Below are positions 23,293-34,652 of a DNA stretch of 64,000 nucleotides, piece by piece. Origin of the DNA: Brachionus manjavacas (Eukaryota; Rotifera; Eurotatoria; Ploima; Brachionidae); NCBI GenBank assembly GCA_019054805.1, contig JAHQIY010000020.1, positions 806,001 to 870,000 on the forward strand, in the 5' to 3' direction. The notes under the pieces were generated by a model. It searched no databases and was not told the DNA's origin. It worked only from the letters and a program-made list of their open reading frames with translations. Positions within the stretch are counted from its first letter, which is position 1, and every line of letters begins with the position of its first letter. The position numbers and the translations under genes were made by a program.

Positions 23293-24381
23293 TTATTTTT
23301 TTGGATTTTCTTGGGGTAATTGAGCCTTTACAACTGCTTTTACAGTAACAGAGTCTTCATTTGCATCATAATATCCGTGTATTGGATTCATTATTTCACT
23401 TATTTTTATAAATTTTGGAAAACCATAACCGTGAGATCGTCGTCCATATAATTTTTTGAAAGTTCCTTTTAAGTCTTTCTTTGAATCAGATTTATTTAAA
23501 AGCGAAAGCTCAACATTGGAATTTACAGGAAATTTGATTGATTTTGCTGTTGAATAACAATGCAAAAAAAATCCCATTTCTCCATCTTCTTCATTTAGTT
23601 CGATCGAAATAAACCATCCAAAATTTCGGACAATACAATCTTCTGAGTACAGGCAAAAACTCTTTTTATCCTTTAATAAAGAAAAATCATTGATAGTTAA
23701 TTGAATAGCTGCCTCAGCACGGCTATTGTCATCAATTTCTTGATTATTTAAAATAATTTTTGTATTTTCTCTCAAATACAGCTGACCAAATAACTGTGGA
23801 ATATTATCAATTCTATCTGTTAGCTTAAATTTAGGCTCTTTCAAACCATCAATTATACTTGTGACCAAAGTGATACCATCATCAATTTTTTTTTTAATTC
23901 TTTTATAAAAATTAACTTTAGAACTGATATTTAGATTTTTGTCAACATTTAAATTGACCAAATCAAGTTTCTTTGCTTTTTGAATTCTTTCTTCGAGTTC
24001 TTTTAACTTAAGATCTCTTTCCATGTCAATCTTTTTCAACAAACCTTCATGATAATCATCAATCTTATTATTTATCATTGCTTTGATTTCTTCCCTACGA
24101 AGATCAACTTCTCTTTTTAAACTATCATAGCTTTCATCGATATAAAACTTTGGATCGTTTTTATAATCATCGAACTCCATCATTAACTCGTCATAGTGAT
24201 TTTTTTTCAATTCACAAGTTTTCTCAGTCAATGTCAATTTATTTATTTCCATTTTCAAACATTCTTGGCTGGTCATGTCATGTGATCTGCATACTGGACA
24301 TAGAAACTTACCATTGCTGTAAAAAATGTCTTTGTACTTGGCAGATAAACCACATGGCAATAAAATGCTTAAATCATCCAT
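23293..24381 (-). CDS. TRIM-like coiled-coil protein with C-terminal MATH domain
   Basis: A single-exon gene of 362 residues, complete from ATG (24381) to TAA. The start resembles the second half of a zinc finger (Cys10, Cys28, Cys31, His34, Cys41), followed by a charged coiled coil at about 45-190. The C-terminal domain (about 215-355) has MATH/TRAF features: FSLLKD, FGWFISIEL, GEMGFFLHC, the charged loop VELSLLN, KFIKISEIMNP and a final GYYDANEDSVTVKAVV. This order recalls TRIM37 (RING/B-box, coiled coil, MATH), but a full RING is not present, so ubiquitin-ligase activity cannot be assumed. A broken paralogue (25160-26083) and a fragment (22794-23000) lie beside it: a local family. I have seen similar DSLKREVDLRREEIK proteins in rotifers; that is recollection, not a search. 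Confidence 0.75.
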   Translation of the reverse strand: MDDLSILLPCGLSAKYKDIFYSNGKFLCPVCRSHDMTSQECLKMEINKLTLTEKTCELKKNHYDELMMEFDDYKNDPKFYIDESYDSLKREVDLRREEIKAMINNKIDDYHEGLLKKIDMERDLKLKELEERIQKAKKLDLVNLNVDKNLNISSKVNFYKRIKKKIDDGITLVTSIIDGLKEPKFKLTDRIDNIPQLFGQLYLRENTKIILNNQEIDDNSRAEAAIQLTINDFSLLKDKKSFCLYSEDCIVRNFGWFISIELNEEDGEMGFFLHCYSTAKSIKFPVNSNVELSLLNKSDSKKDLKGTFKKLYGRRSHGYGFPKFIKISEIMNPIHGYYDANEDSVTVKAVVKAQLPQENPKK

Positions 24382-25159
24382 TTTGTATATTTTTTCAAAA
24401 TTAAAAATAATTAAAAATCATGTATTGTTTTAAGTAATTTTGAACAACTTTTGAATCAAACTATTTTTATTTTAAGGCTTAAAGATTGACAATTAGTTTT
24501 GCCTTTAGGAATTTTTTAATAAGTATTAAGCTAAAGAATTTTAATTTTTTAGAAATGAAAAACTTTTAAATAAAATTCTGTGCTTATTTACAATTTTATT
24601 AATTAAAAAATTCAGCTTAAATTACTATTGAGAGGATCGGACCAATGTTAAAATGAAAAATTAAATGTTTTCCAATTTGATTTGTTTGAAAATGTTTAAT
24701 TTCAAAATAAACTTAACTTGTACTTTACTTCAAATAATTTTTTGTTTCACTCTGGTGTGAAGCCAAAAGAAAAAAGAATGGCATCAAATTCAGGAGCAAA
24801 AATTATCAGATTTTAACGATGTTTTGATTAAAAAAAATATTTTTCAAGTGAACTTGCATGATATTGAATGTCACTTTCACGATTTTCATTCTTGGAACAT
24901 TATGAAAATTTTTGTTATCCTGTTATCATCTTTAATTAAATTATAACGATTCATATAAACTCTCTATTTTAACTTTTTTTTTAATTTTTTATTCCAAATT
25001 AAATTTTTTTCAAATTATTTTATTTGAATTTTAAAAATAAATCCATATAATTTTGATAATATTCATTAGTGAAAATTATAATTTAATTTTTAAATTTTTA
25101 AATTTTTACAAAAATCTGTTTACTGGCAAAAAACCTAAATTTTTTCTCCTTCTTTTCTA
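24382..25159. other. Spacer between MATH paralogues
   Basis: No gene seen. AT-rich, with short open frames that have no family signature. Confidence 0.5.
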
Positions 25160-26083
25160 TTTCTCCTCTTTTTTTTGAGACAATTCAGCTTTTAAAACTA
25201 CTTTTAAAGTAATAGAGTCTTCATTGGCATCACATCATCCATTTTTGGATTCTTTCATGGTGGTAAATTTAGGATATCCGTAACCTTCAAATCCAGTGAA
25301 TAATCATGTTAAATTTCTTTTGAAGTCTTTATTTGAATTGGATTTATTTAAAAGTAAAAGTTCTACAGTGACATTTACTGAAAACTTTTTTAATTCTTCC
25401 ATTAAACAATACTAATAATATCCTATTTCTCCATCTTCTTCATTTAGTTTGATCACAATAAACCATTCAGAATTTCTGACAAAATTTTTTTGAACGAATT
25501 CTAAAATTCTTCCTGTTTTTTTATAGAGAAAAATTATTGATAATTAATTGAACAGTTGCCTCAGCACGGCTACTATCATCAATTTCTAGGTTATCGAATA
25601 TAAATTTTGTTTTTTCTCTTAAATAGAATTCTCCGAATATTTTTTTAATATCAATTTCATCACAACTATCTGTCAGCTTAAATTTAGGTTCTTAAAAATC
25701 ATCTATAATTTTTTGGAACAAACTGATGCCACTGTCAAATTCTATATTATTTTTTCAAAAAAAATCTTTTTATTTAGCATCAATTTGATTTCTTCCCTAC
25801 GAAGGTCAACTTCTCTTTTTAAACTATCAAAACTTTCATCAATATAACACTTTGGGTAATTTATGTAATTTTCGAGTTGGTTCATCAATTTTTCGTACTT
25901 ATTCTTTTTTAAATTGAAATTGATTTCATTAATCAACATCTTGTTTCTTGTCATATTCAAACATTCTTGTCTTGCTATGTCATGTTTTTTGCAAGCTGAG
26001 CATTGAAATTTGTCACTCTTGTATATAAAGTCCTTGTACTTGACCGAAAAGTCGCATGGCATTACAATGCTCAGATCATTCAT
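25160..26083 (-). pseudogene. Broken paralogue of the MATH-domain gene
   Basis: It starts with a good ATG (26083) and 105 intact codons (zinc-finger-like CSACKKHD, coiled-coil DSLKREVDLRREEIK). The frame is then lost: about 45-50 codons of the coiled coil are deleted near 25745. Beyond that, IIDDF, EPKFKLTDS, DDSSRAEATVQLIIN, EWFIVIKLNEEDGEIGYY and a CDANEDSITLKVVLKAEL end can be read only across several stops and frame changes. Nucleotide similarity to 23293-24381 is obvious along its length. It lies in direct orientation, so it probably arose by tandem duplication. Confidence 0.85.
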
Positions 26084-27637
26084 TTTATTTTATTTTTTTT
26101 AATTTTAGTAGAAAAAATTTTAATATTTTGATCACAATTATCAACGAGAAGAAATTGATATTGATATAAAAATTCTAAAAATTTTATTGAATTTATTGTT
26201 AAAATGTAAATTTTTTAAAGATTTGATAAGTGCTGGAGATAAATTGGAAAATTAAATTCTATGATCAAAATTTATTGAATATGTTCAAAAATTATTAAAA
26301 AAAAGTTTTTAGTTTTCAATTTTAGAATTTAATTCATTAAGGATTATTGTAAATCAGACATGTTTTACTACAAGTTTTATTAAGGGCGATTGTTCGTTTG
26401 CTTGTTTGTTATTTTATTTTATAACAAAAAAAATAATGGAGAATTTTTAATTATTTTAACAGTCGTCATTTATCTATTAGATAGCATATATAATTTATAA
26501 TTATTGAAACTAATTATTAATTTCTTGAAACTTTTATAGTGGCGGGGGTGTCTTGAATAGCTCCAGATGCCCTAAAAAAATTAATTTTTTTCTAATATGT
26601 TTTTAATTAAAAAGAAAAATTTTGAATTCAAATTGTTTAAAATATTAAAAAAAATTGAAAATTGATTGATTGAAGAAAGATATAAAATTTTAGAGTAGAA
26701 AAATCTCAAATTCTGAAATAATTGAAATTATAAACTTAAAAAAAAAATTTCTTAAATAAATTAATAATTGAACTCATTTAAGGACAAAATTTGCAATTAT
26801 AAATTTTGAAATTTTCCTATTGATTTGCTGAACACTCGTTAGTTTAATTTAAACATATTTAAATACAAAGATAACAAAAAAAACTAAAATATCTTTTGTT
26901 TTTAATTTGATTGCCATTACACCAAAATATGTTATAAGAGCGAGTTTTTGATTAGAATATATGTAAAAATATTTGATATATAAAATTTTATTAGCCAAAA
27001 TTATCGTACTTAAATGGATTATGTCAAAAGGAACAATAATTCAAATTTTCTCTCTAAAACTTTTAATTTTTCAAAAAAGGATTTAATTATTTATAATACA
27101 TATTGTGTAAGAAAATTTATGTAATAATTTCGATAAAGCCAACATAATGCGGACAACCAAGTCTAAGCTTTTTTTATTTTGATCAAGAAGAAATTGAAGA
27201 TTTATCCAACATATGTTGAAAAAACCGCATCGCTTTCACTAATGCCGCTGACGCATCACTATTCGAGATTTTAATGTAGCTAAATTTACTTTTTTTTGTG
27301 AAAATTTAATGCATATAATAGACTTTTTGATTTAGAATGCTTTCACCATTCATAAAAAAGTGCACCAAACAGTCCACACACTAAGCTTTGGCAAATTTTG
27401 CATTGGTATGCAAATTTAACCTAGATGCTTATGTAACCAAATCTTGAAACATTAACAATTTGTGTAAGTTGTGCATACCGAGGGTCTTATTTAAGAGAAT
27501 TTTAAAATCTGCTTGGCTTTTATTTCACTTTTATTTTTTTATCAACAAATTTAAGCATTTTTATATGCAAAAATTATTATTATAAACTTTCAAAATTAAA
27601 AATAAAATTTTCAAAATATTTCAAACTTGGCATCAAA
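26084..27637. other. Spacer upstream of methionine synthase
   Basis: No gene. 26430-26540 shares a short repeat with 22720-22790. A GGCGGGGGTG patch at 26541 is unusual for the surroundings. The last 200 bases before 27638 would hold the methionine synthase promoter; no motif is definable. Confidence 0.5.
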
Positions 27638-30600
27638 ATGAGTTTGCACGAAGAATTGAGAAAGACTTTGACCGAGCGCATAATGATGCTGGACGGTGCC
27701 ATGGGTACCATGATTCAGAAGCACACACTTGAAGAAGAAGACTTCCGCGGAGAAGAATTCAAAGATTTTAATAGAAATTTGAAGGGAAACAATGACTTGC
27801 TCTCCTTGACCAGACCAGACATAATCCTCAACATTCACAGGGGCTATTTGGAAGCAGGTTCGGAAATTATTGAAACAAATACCTTCAATGGCACCAGCAT
27901 ATCCCAGGCCGACTACGGGCTTGAACATCTCGCCTACAGGCTAAACTTTGAATCGGCCAAGATCGCCAAGCAGGCCACTGACGAGTTCACCGAAAAAACA
28001 GGCATCAAGAGATATGTCGCTGGAGCTGTTGGACCCACCAATAAAACTCTGTCCATTTCACCATCGGTCGAACAACCAGACTTGAGAAACATCAGTAATT
28101 AATTTCTAGAAGATAAAAGAACTGAAAAAAAAAAACTATTTTAAATTTTTTAAGCTTTTGATGAGCTTTTTGATGCGTACACTGAACAATGTCGTGGCCT
28201 TTTGGACGGTGGCTCAGACATACTTATGGTCGAGACCATTTTTGACACTGCCAATTGCAAGGCTGCTCTGTACGCCATTCAAACTTTGTTCGAAAAGGAA
28301 TACAAACCAGTGCCAATAATTGTAGGCAGAAAAATATTTTTGATTAGAAAAAAAATAAAAAATTTTTATTGCTAGATTTCTGGTACAATTGTGGACCAAA
28401 GTGGCCGTACTTTGTCCGGTCAAACAACTGAAGCCTTTATAATCAGCGTGTCTCATGTTAACCCGATAGCGTAAATTTAATTAAAAGAAAAAAAAAGTTA
28501 TCTTATTTTTTTCAATAATAAAAAGAATCGGCTTAAATTGTGCCCTTGGTGCACCACAAATGAGACCGTTCATTGAAACATTGAGTAATAACACGACTGC
28601 TTTTGTTTCGTGTTATCCGAATGCGGGTTTGCCCAACACTTTTGGCGAATATGACGAATCGCCCGAATCCATGGCCCAGGACATTGCCGCCTTTGCGCAT
28701 GACGGTTTTGTGAATCTAGTCGGTGGTTGCTGCGGCTCCACTCCGGATCACATCCGAGCCATAGCCGAAGCAGTCAGACCCATTAAGCCACGAGTACCTC
28801 CCAAGAGCTGTTTTGATGGATACACTGTTCTCTCTGGCCTAGAACCATTTCGAATTGGTAAATACACCAATTTTGTGAATATTGGCGAGAGATGCAATGT
28901 GGCTGGCTCAAAGAAATTCTTGCGTTTGATCAAATCGAATAAGTATGATGAAGCGCTGACCATAGCCAAGGAGCAGGTAGAGAACGGCGCCCAAGTGCTT
29001 GACATAAACATGGACGAAGGAATGTTAGACGCGGTGAGTTGCATAACAAAATTTTTGAATTTGTTGTCCACTGAGCCAGATGTTGCCAAAGTGCCAATAT
29101 GTGTAGATTCGTCCAACTTTGATGTGGTCGAAGCAGGCCTCAAAGTCCTGCAAGGAAAATGCATTGCGAATAGTATAAGTTTGAAAGAGGGAGAAGAGGA
29201 GTTCATTAAGAAAGCCAACAAGCTCAAGAAATACGGAGCTGCTGTGGTCGTGATGGCCTTTGACGAGGTGGGCCAAGCGGCCGAAGCGGACAGAAAATAT
29301 GAGATATGCAAGCGTTCTTATGACATTTTGGTGGACAAAGTTGGCTTTAACAGAAACGATATCATTTTCGATCCGAACATATTGACCATAGCCACTGGCT
29401 ACGATGAGCACAACGAGTACGGCATGTTCTTTTTGCAAGCGGCCAAAATGATCAAGGACAACTTGCCAGGCGCCAGAATAAGCGGCGGCGTGTCCAACAT
29501 TTCATTTTCGTTCAGAGGCATGGAAACGGTGCGCGAGGCCATGCACAGTGTTTTTTTGTACCACGCAATCAAGGCCGGCATGGACATGGGCATAGTGAAT
29601 GCGGGATGCTTGCCGGTGTATGACGACATTGAGCCTGAGCTCAGGAACCTGTGCGAGGCTGTCCTTTGGAACAAAGACCCCAATGCGACAGAAAAAATGC
29701 TCGTGTACGCCCAATCGCTGTCCAAACACGCCAAAAAGACCGAGGCTGACGAAGTGTGGCGCTCGCTGAACGTCGAGCAAAGGCTCGAGTACTCGTTGGT
29801 AAAGGGCATTGACAAATTTGTGGTCGATGACACCGAAGAGGCCAGGCTGCTGAAAGAAAAATACCCCAGGCCGCTGAACATAATCGAAGGGCCGCTCATG
29901 AAGGGCATGAGCACTGTGGGAGACTTGTTCGGCGCTGGCAAAATGTTCTTGCCTCAAGTGATCAAGTCGGCTCGTGTGATGAAAAAAGCCGTCGGTCATC
30001 TGGTGCCCTACATGGAAAAAGAAAAGGAAGAGTCGATGAAGGAGCTGATGGCCAAGGGAGAGTGGAACCCGAACAAAATGTACAATGGCGTTGTGCTCAT
30101 GGCCACTGTGAAGGGCGACGTGCACGACATCGGCAAGAACATTGTCGGTGTTGTGCTAGGATGCAACAACTACAAGGTTATTGATATGGGAGTGATGTGT
30201 CCGTGTGAGAAAATAATCGAAGCTGCGGTTCGCGAACAGGTCGATATTGTGGGACTGTCCGGCCTCATTACGCCATCGCTGGACGAAATGATTCATGTGG
30301 CCAAGGAATTTCAGCGAAACAACCTTCAAATTCCGATTTTGATCGGCGGTGCGACCACTTCCAAGCAGCATACAGCCGTCAAAATATCGCCCAAGTACAA
30401 ATCGCCTGTGGTTCATGTGCTGGACGCTTCCAAGAGTGTGGTGGTTTGTTCGTCGCTGCTGGGCGACGTGTCTCGCGACGAGTTCATGGAAATGACCATT
30501 GAAGAGTACGAAGAGATTAGGGAGGACTATTACGAGGGCCTGAAAGACAAAAAGTATGTCACGTTGGCCGAGGCCCGGCAAAAAAAGCTCAAAATAGACT

Positions 30601-31541
30601 GGTCGGACTTTAGGCCTGTTGAGCCGCAGTTCTTGGGCACCAAAGCTCTCAAAAACTACGACATATCCAGCTTAATTGATTACATTGATTGGAAGCCGTT
30701 CTTTGACGTGTGGCAATTGAGAGGCAAATATCCCAATAGAGGATACCCCAAGATTTTCAACGATGAAACAGTGGGCGCTGAGGCGAAGAAAATATTCGAC
30801 GACGCCAACAGACTGCTCAATTTGTTCATTCAGAAAAAGTCGTTGACTGCCGACGGAGTTTTTTCGTTCCACAGATGCAACGCGGACATGGACGACATCC
30901 TGGTCTATGACGACAGTGGCCAAGTGAGCCACAAACTGTACGGCTTGCGTCAACAAGCCGCAAAAGACAACGAGCCAGTCTACTATTGCTTGTCGGACTT
31001 TATAGCGCCCAAAGAGACCGGCCTCACTGACTACATTGGCTGCTTTGCCGTAACCATTCATGGAGTGGATGACATATGCAAGGAGTATGAGGCCAACTTC
31101 GATGATTACAACATAATCATGACAAAGGCGCTGGCTGATCGTTTGGCCGAGGCCTTTGCCGAAGAGTTGCATCAGCGTGTCAGAAAGGAATTCTGGGGCT
31201 ACAACAGCGCAGAGAATTTGAGCTCCGAGGACATGCACAAAATAAAGTATCCGGGTATTCGTCCGGCTCCTGGCTATCCGAGTCAGCCGGATCACACGGA
31301 AAAACTGACCATGTGGGAGTTGTTGGACGCTGAAAAGCTGTGCAGCATCAAGCTCACCGAGTCGTTGGCTATGACCCCCGCAGCCTCTGTTTCTGGCCTT
31401 TATTTTGCCAATCCAAAGTCTTTGTACTTCCAAGTTGGCAAAGTCACCGAGGAACAAATAAAGGACTATGCTCAAAGAAAAAACATGCCATTGGAAGAAA
31501 TTGAGAGGTGGTTGTCACCCAATTTGTCCTACGATAGATAA
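27638..31541 (+). CDS. MTR: Cobalamin-dependent methionine synthase
   Basis: It transfers a methyl group from 5-methyltetrahydrofolate to homocysteine through methylcobalamin, making methionine and tetrahydrofolate in the cytosol. Exons 27638-28094, 28155-28321, 28376-28470 and 28526-31541 join in frame to about 1244 residues (human 1265). Homocysteine-binding domain: about 1-320, with zinc-ligand candidates Cys245 (GLNCALG), Cys308 and Cys309 ([10 protein letters not shown]). Pterin-binding domain follows ([13 protein letters not shown], about 355-610). Cobalamin module: DVHDIGKN with axial His773. Activation domain: [15 protein letters not shown], which contains the AdoMet-binding Arg1152. 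All catalytic elements are present, so the gene is judged functional. A polyadenylation signal AATAAA lies at 31566, 25 bases after the stop. The gene is clearly less AT-rich than its surroundings. Its presence implies a need for vitamin B12. Confidence 0.97.
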
Positions 31542-32739
31542 AGATTTAAATATATTTAATCATTGAATAAATATTTTAGTAAATAATTTAAAAAATGTTA
31601 CAAAGTTTTTATTTTGTTAATTATTAAGTATAAATTTTGTTGGAAAAAAAAGCGTCAACTATGAGAGATTGAAGCGAATTTTATTAATTAAAATTTATGG
31701 CATGCTGATAAATTGCGGACTTTTTTTCCAAAGAATTTTGAATGGATCGTTTTTCATAAAATCTTTTGAATTGTGAAATTATTTAGTTTAACTTGAAGTT
31801 AAAAATAAAAAAAAATCAATTTTATATTATCAAAAAATTTAAAACATGGTCTACCAAAAAAATAAGAGTCACAAAAATTTTTGAATCAAAAAATGTATAT
31901 CAACTAATTTTCAAATTTTCGATTAATTTTTCGAGCTCAGGACTATCTTTGAGTATATCTTGAAATTCTCTTGATAGCTGAATAATAGCTCAAATTCAAG
32001 AGCGCAAAAAGTTCTACATAATACTTTTTACAGCAGTCCAAAAACTAAAAAGACAAGGAATTTAGCACCTTCGAAAAAGTTCCAAAAACTCATTTTTTGA
32101 GAGTTTTTTAAATGGACTTTTTGTAATGAATTTTTCGAATTTTGGAAAATCAAATTTACCACTGGATAGATCTTGAAATTTTCTTGACTTTGGTTTTTAC
32201 AGATTAAAAAAAACCCAAAAATTCGAAAATGTATGAAGATAGGAAGCTTTAAAGTTTTTGCGAATGACACAGTTTTCATGTGATTGCAGAATGGTCAATT
32301 TTTTAGCTAGCAAAGTGATTAATAGCTCAAATTCAGGAGCGCAAAAAGTTCTACATAATTCTTTCTACAGGAGTTCGAAAAGTAAAAAGACAAAAAATTT
32401 CGAAAAAAGTGCCAAAACCCATTTTTCCAAAAATGAAGGTCAGTGCAAATTTTTTTTAACGTTTTTAATAAAAGCATTTTATTTAATTAATTAAATTAAA
32501 TATTCAAATAAGTTCTATATTTGAAATATTTTATTAAAAGAATATGTTTAAATATTTTTCAGCTTAATAACAAAGAGTGAAAGCTTGAAATTAGAAATTA
32601 TTATTAAAATTATTTTACAATTTAATCAGAACAATTTTGTCTAATTGATTGAATATAGTAAAGACGAGATAGTAAAATTTAAATTTTTTTCATTAATTTT
32701 TTCAATTAATTTTTTTACGGATTTTTACGGATTTTTGTT
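31542..32739. other. Spacer with internal direct repeat
   Basis: Besides the methionine synthase 3' UTR, this region carries a direct duplication: 31985-32090 resembles 32322-32425 (shared AATAGCTCAAATTCA, GAGCGCAAAAAGTTCTACAT and AAAAAGACAA). Short open frames across it (32028-32279 minus, 32258-32494 plus) are by-products of the repeat and have no homologue I know. Confidence 0.6.
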
Positions 32740-34376
32740 TTAATAATAATACCCAATGCTATCGAAAAAATCGCACTCTTTTTTCAAATAGTTCTGCTCA
32801 AGGGTATTAAAATTTTTTCGAAATCGCACAAAACTTTTACTATCCAGTCCATACTCTTTCCATTCGAGTCTACTAACTGAACCTGGTTGGTTATTTCTGG
32901 CAAAATTTGCCCAATATCCTATATGAGATCGAGCCAATCTTTTTCCATCATTGGTAAAATAGGACTCAATCGAATCAAAGGTATACGGCATGTCACTTCC
33001 ATGGCAAACATGTTCATTACAATATGTGAAATTATCCCAACCAGCAAAATCAAGTGTGAAATCAAAGACATATTGATAAAATTTTTCATTTGGATTGCTT
33101 GTGTAATTTAACGCTTTTTCTAAAAATCTTCTTGAACTGCAACCAAAAACCCAATTTGTGGCCATTACAGACAGAAGATTTCTTTGATCTTGAGTAGAAA
33201 AATCTGGTGGATACTGTGTCAAAACTTTGAGTGTGTTTTGCTTGAATGCAGCTGTTAGAAGTTCGCCATATTCAGTCAAACCAACTGGTTTTGGAAAACC
33301 AAGGTTGATATAAATGTAGCACTCTTCAGTTAGGGTTCCAATAATAAATGGTTTTATTTCAAAATTTGAAATCCATTTATCGAACTCCAAGAGTTGTCCT
33401 TTGATTAGTTTGCCATCAATCCAAGGTAGCCATGCCTCAAAAAACTCCAACAACTTCACCGAAGCCACTTTACTCTCTGCCTTGACCTGAGCCTCTAAGA
33501 TATCATCAACTGATTTGGATCTCAAACAAGCCATATCTCTTGGCGCACAATTTAATTCCTGATTAAAATAACTGTACAAAAGGATGGACTCTCCAAAATT
33601 TTTGAAAGGAATTGACATTGGCGAAGACTGAATGATCACATTGTTGAAAGTTTGCTGCATATCTTCGGACAGCAGGTGGATAGTGACCGATTCACCACCG
33701 GCAGACTGACCAAATAGTGTGATCTTATCCGGATTACCATTGAAGGCTTGTATGTTGTTTTTAACCCACTTTATTGCCATTCTTTGATCCAAAATGCCGA
33801 AATTTCCGTTGGCTTGATGGGTCTCAAGACCAGTAACCAAAAAACCCAAGGCTCCTATTCTGTACTGGATTGTGACAAAAACACAATCGCTTAGATTGGA
33901 AAAAGTGCGTCCATCGAATATGATTGAACTAGCGCCTTGGTATTGAAAATTTCCTCCATGAATGAACAGCATTACCGGCTTGGGCTCACTTAGATTCTTA
34001 GGCACAAACACGTTCAGGTACAAACAATCTTCTGAAAACTAAAAAAATTTTTTTTTACTTTTTATTTAACAAGGAATATTTGGTGTACTGATGGAGGACA
34101 GGACTTTTCGGGCATTCGCGAAGAACAATTCGCTTGAGGACATGCTGGTTTGAAGCTGGACGCATTTAGTGCGTCTTGCCAATGCTCGATGTCTGCTGGT
34201 TGTTTCCATCTATAGTCACCAATTGGGGGCTTGGCAAAAGGAATACCTAGATACATATACGACTGCTCATCTTCAACACCTTGAATCAGACCATAGGATG
34301 TTTTTACTATGGGCGCCGAGCACACACTTAGACCTGCTAGAGCAAATAAAATTAAAAGTGAAAAGTTAATATCCAT
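32740..34376 (-). CDS. Secreted carboxylesterase (type-B, cholinesterase-like fold)
   Basis: Two exons on the minus strand, 34376-34089 and 34038-32740, separated by a 50-base intron, give 528 residues, normal for the family. Residues 1-20 are a signal peptide. GIPFAKPPIGDYRW and SEDCLYLNVFVP are hallmarks of type-B carboxylesterases. The catalytic triad appears complete: Ser208 in GQSAGG, Glu near 335 (GTLTEEC) and His442 in CHGSDMPY. The oxyanion-hole motif is HGGNF. No transmembrane helix or GPI signal is visible at the C-terminus, so the enzyme is probably secreted. The substrate cannot be told; the choline-binding features of acetylcholinesterase are not evident, and neuroligins usually lack the catalytic Ser, which is present here. 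It is transcribed divergently from alpha-catenin, 276 bases away. Confidence 0.92.
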
Positions 34377-34652
34377 TTTTTTTAAATAGAATAGAATTTT
34401 TATTACTTTTTAAAGCTTTAATAATAAAAAATTTTTTTTATCTAAAACAAATTAAATTATCTTAAATTTTATTTTTTTTCAAAAAGGTGACTTTATGAGA
34501 ACTGGCAATGATTAAAATTTACGTTTAAAATATTTTTTTTTTTACATTTAAACATATTTGCACAAGCTCAGCAATATCAACATCAACATCAACAACAACA
34601 ACTAAAACTCAATTTACATAATTTTTTATTCCAAGTTCTAAAATTTTTTCGT
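34377..34652. promoter_or_regulatory. Divergent promoter region, esterase / alpha-catenin
   Basis: This 276-base AT-rich gap separates the starts of two divergent genes and must hold at least the core promoters of both, or their 5' UTRs. CAACATCAACATCAACAACAACAACT near 34585-34605 is probably 5' UTR of alpha-catenin. No TATA or initiator element is clear. Confidence 0.4.

Noticed and set aside
28748..31475. Long open frames on the strand opposite methionine synthase
   Set aside because: They mirror a strongly conserved coding exon with G/C-ending codons; none has a motif of its own.
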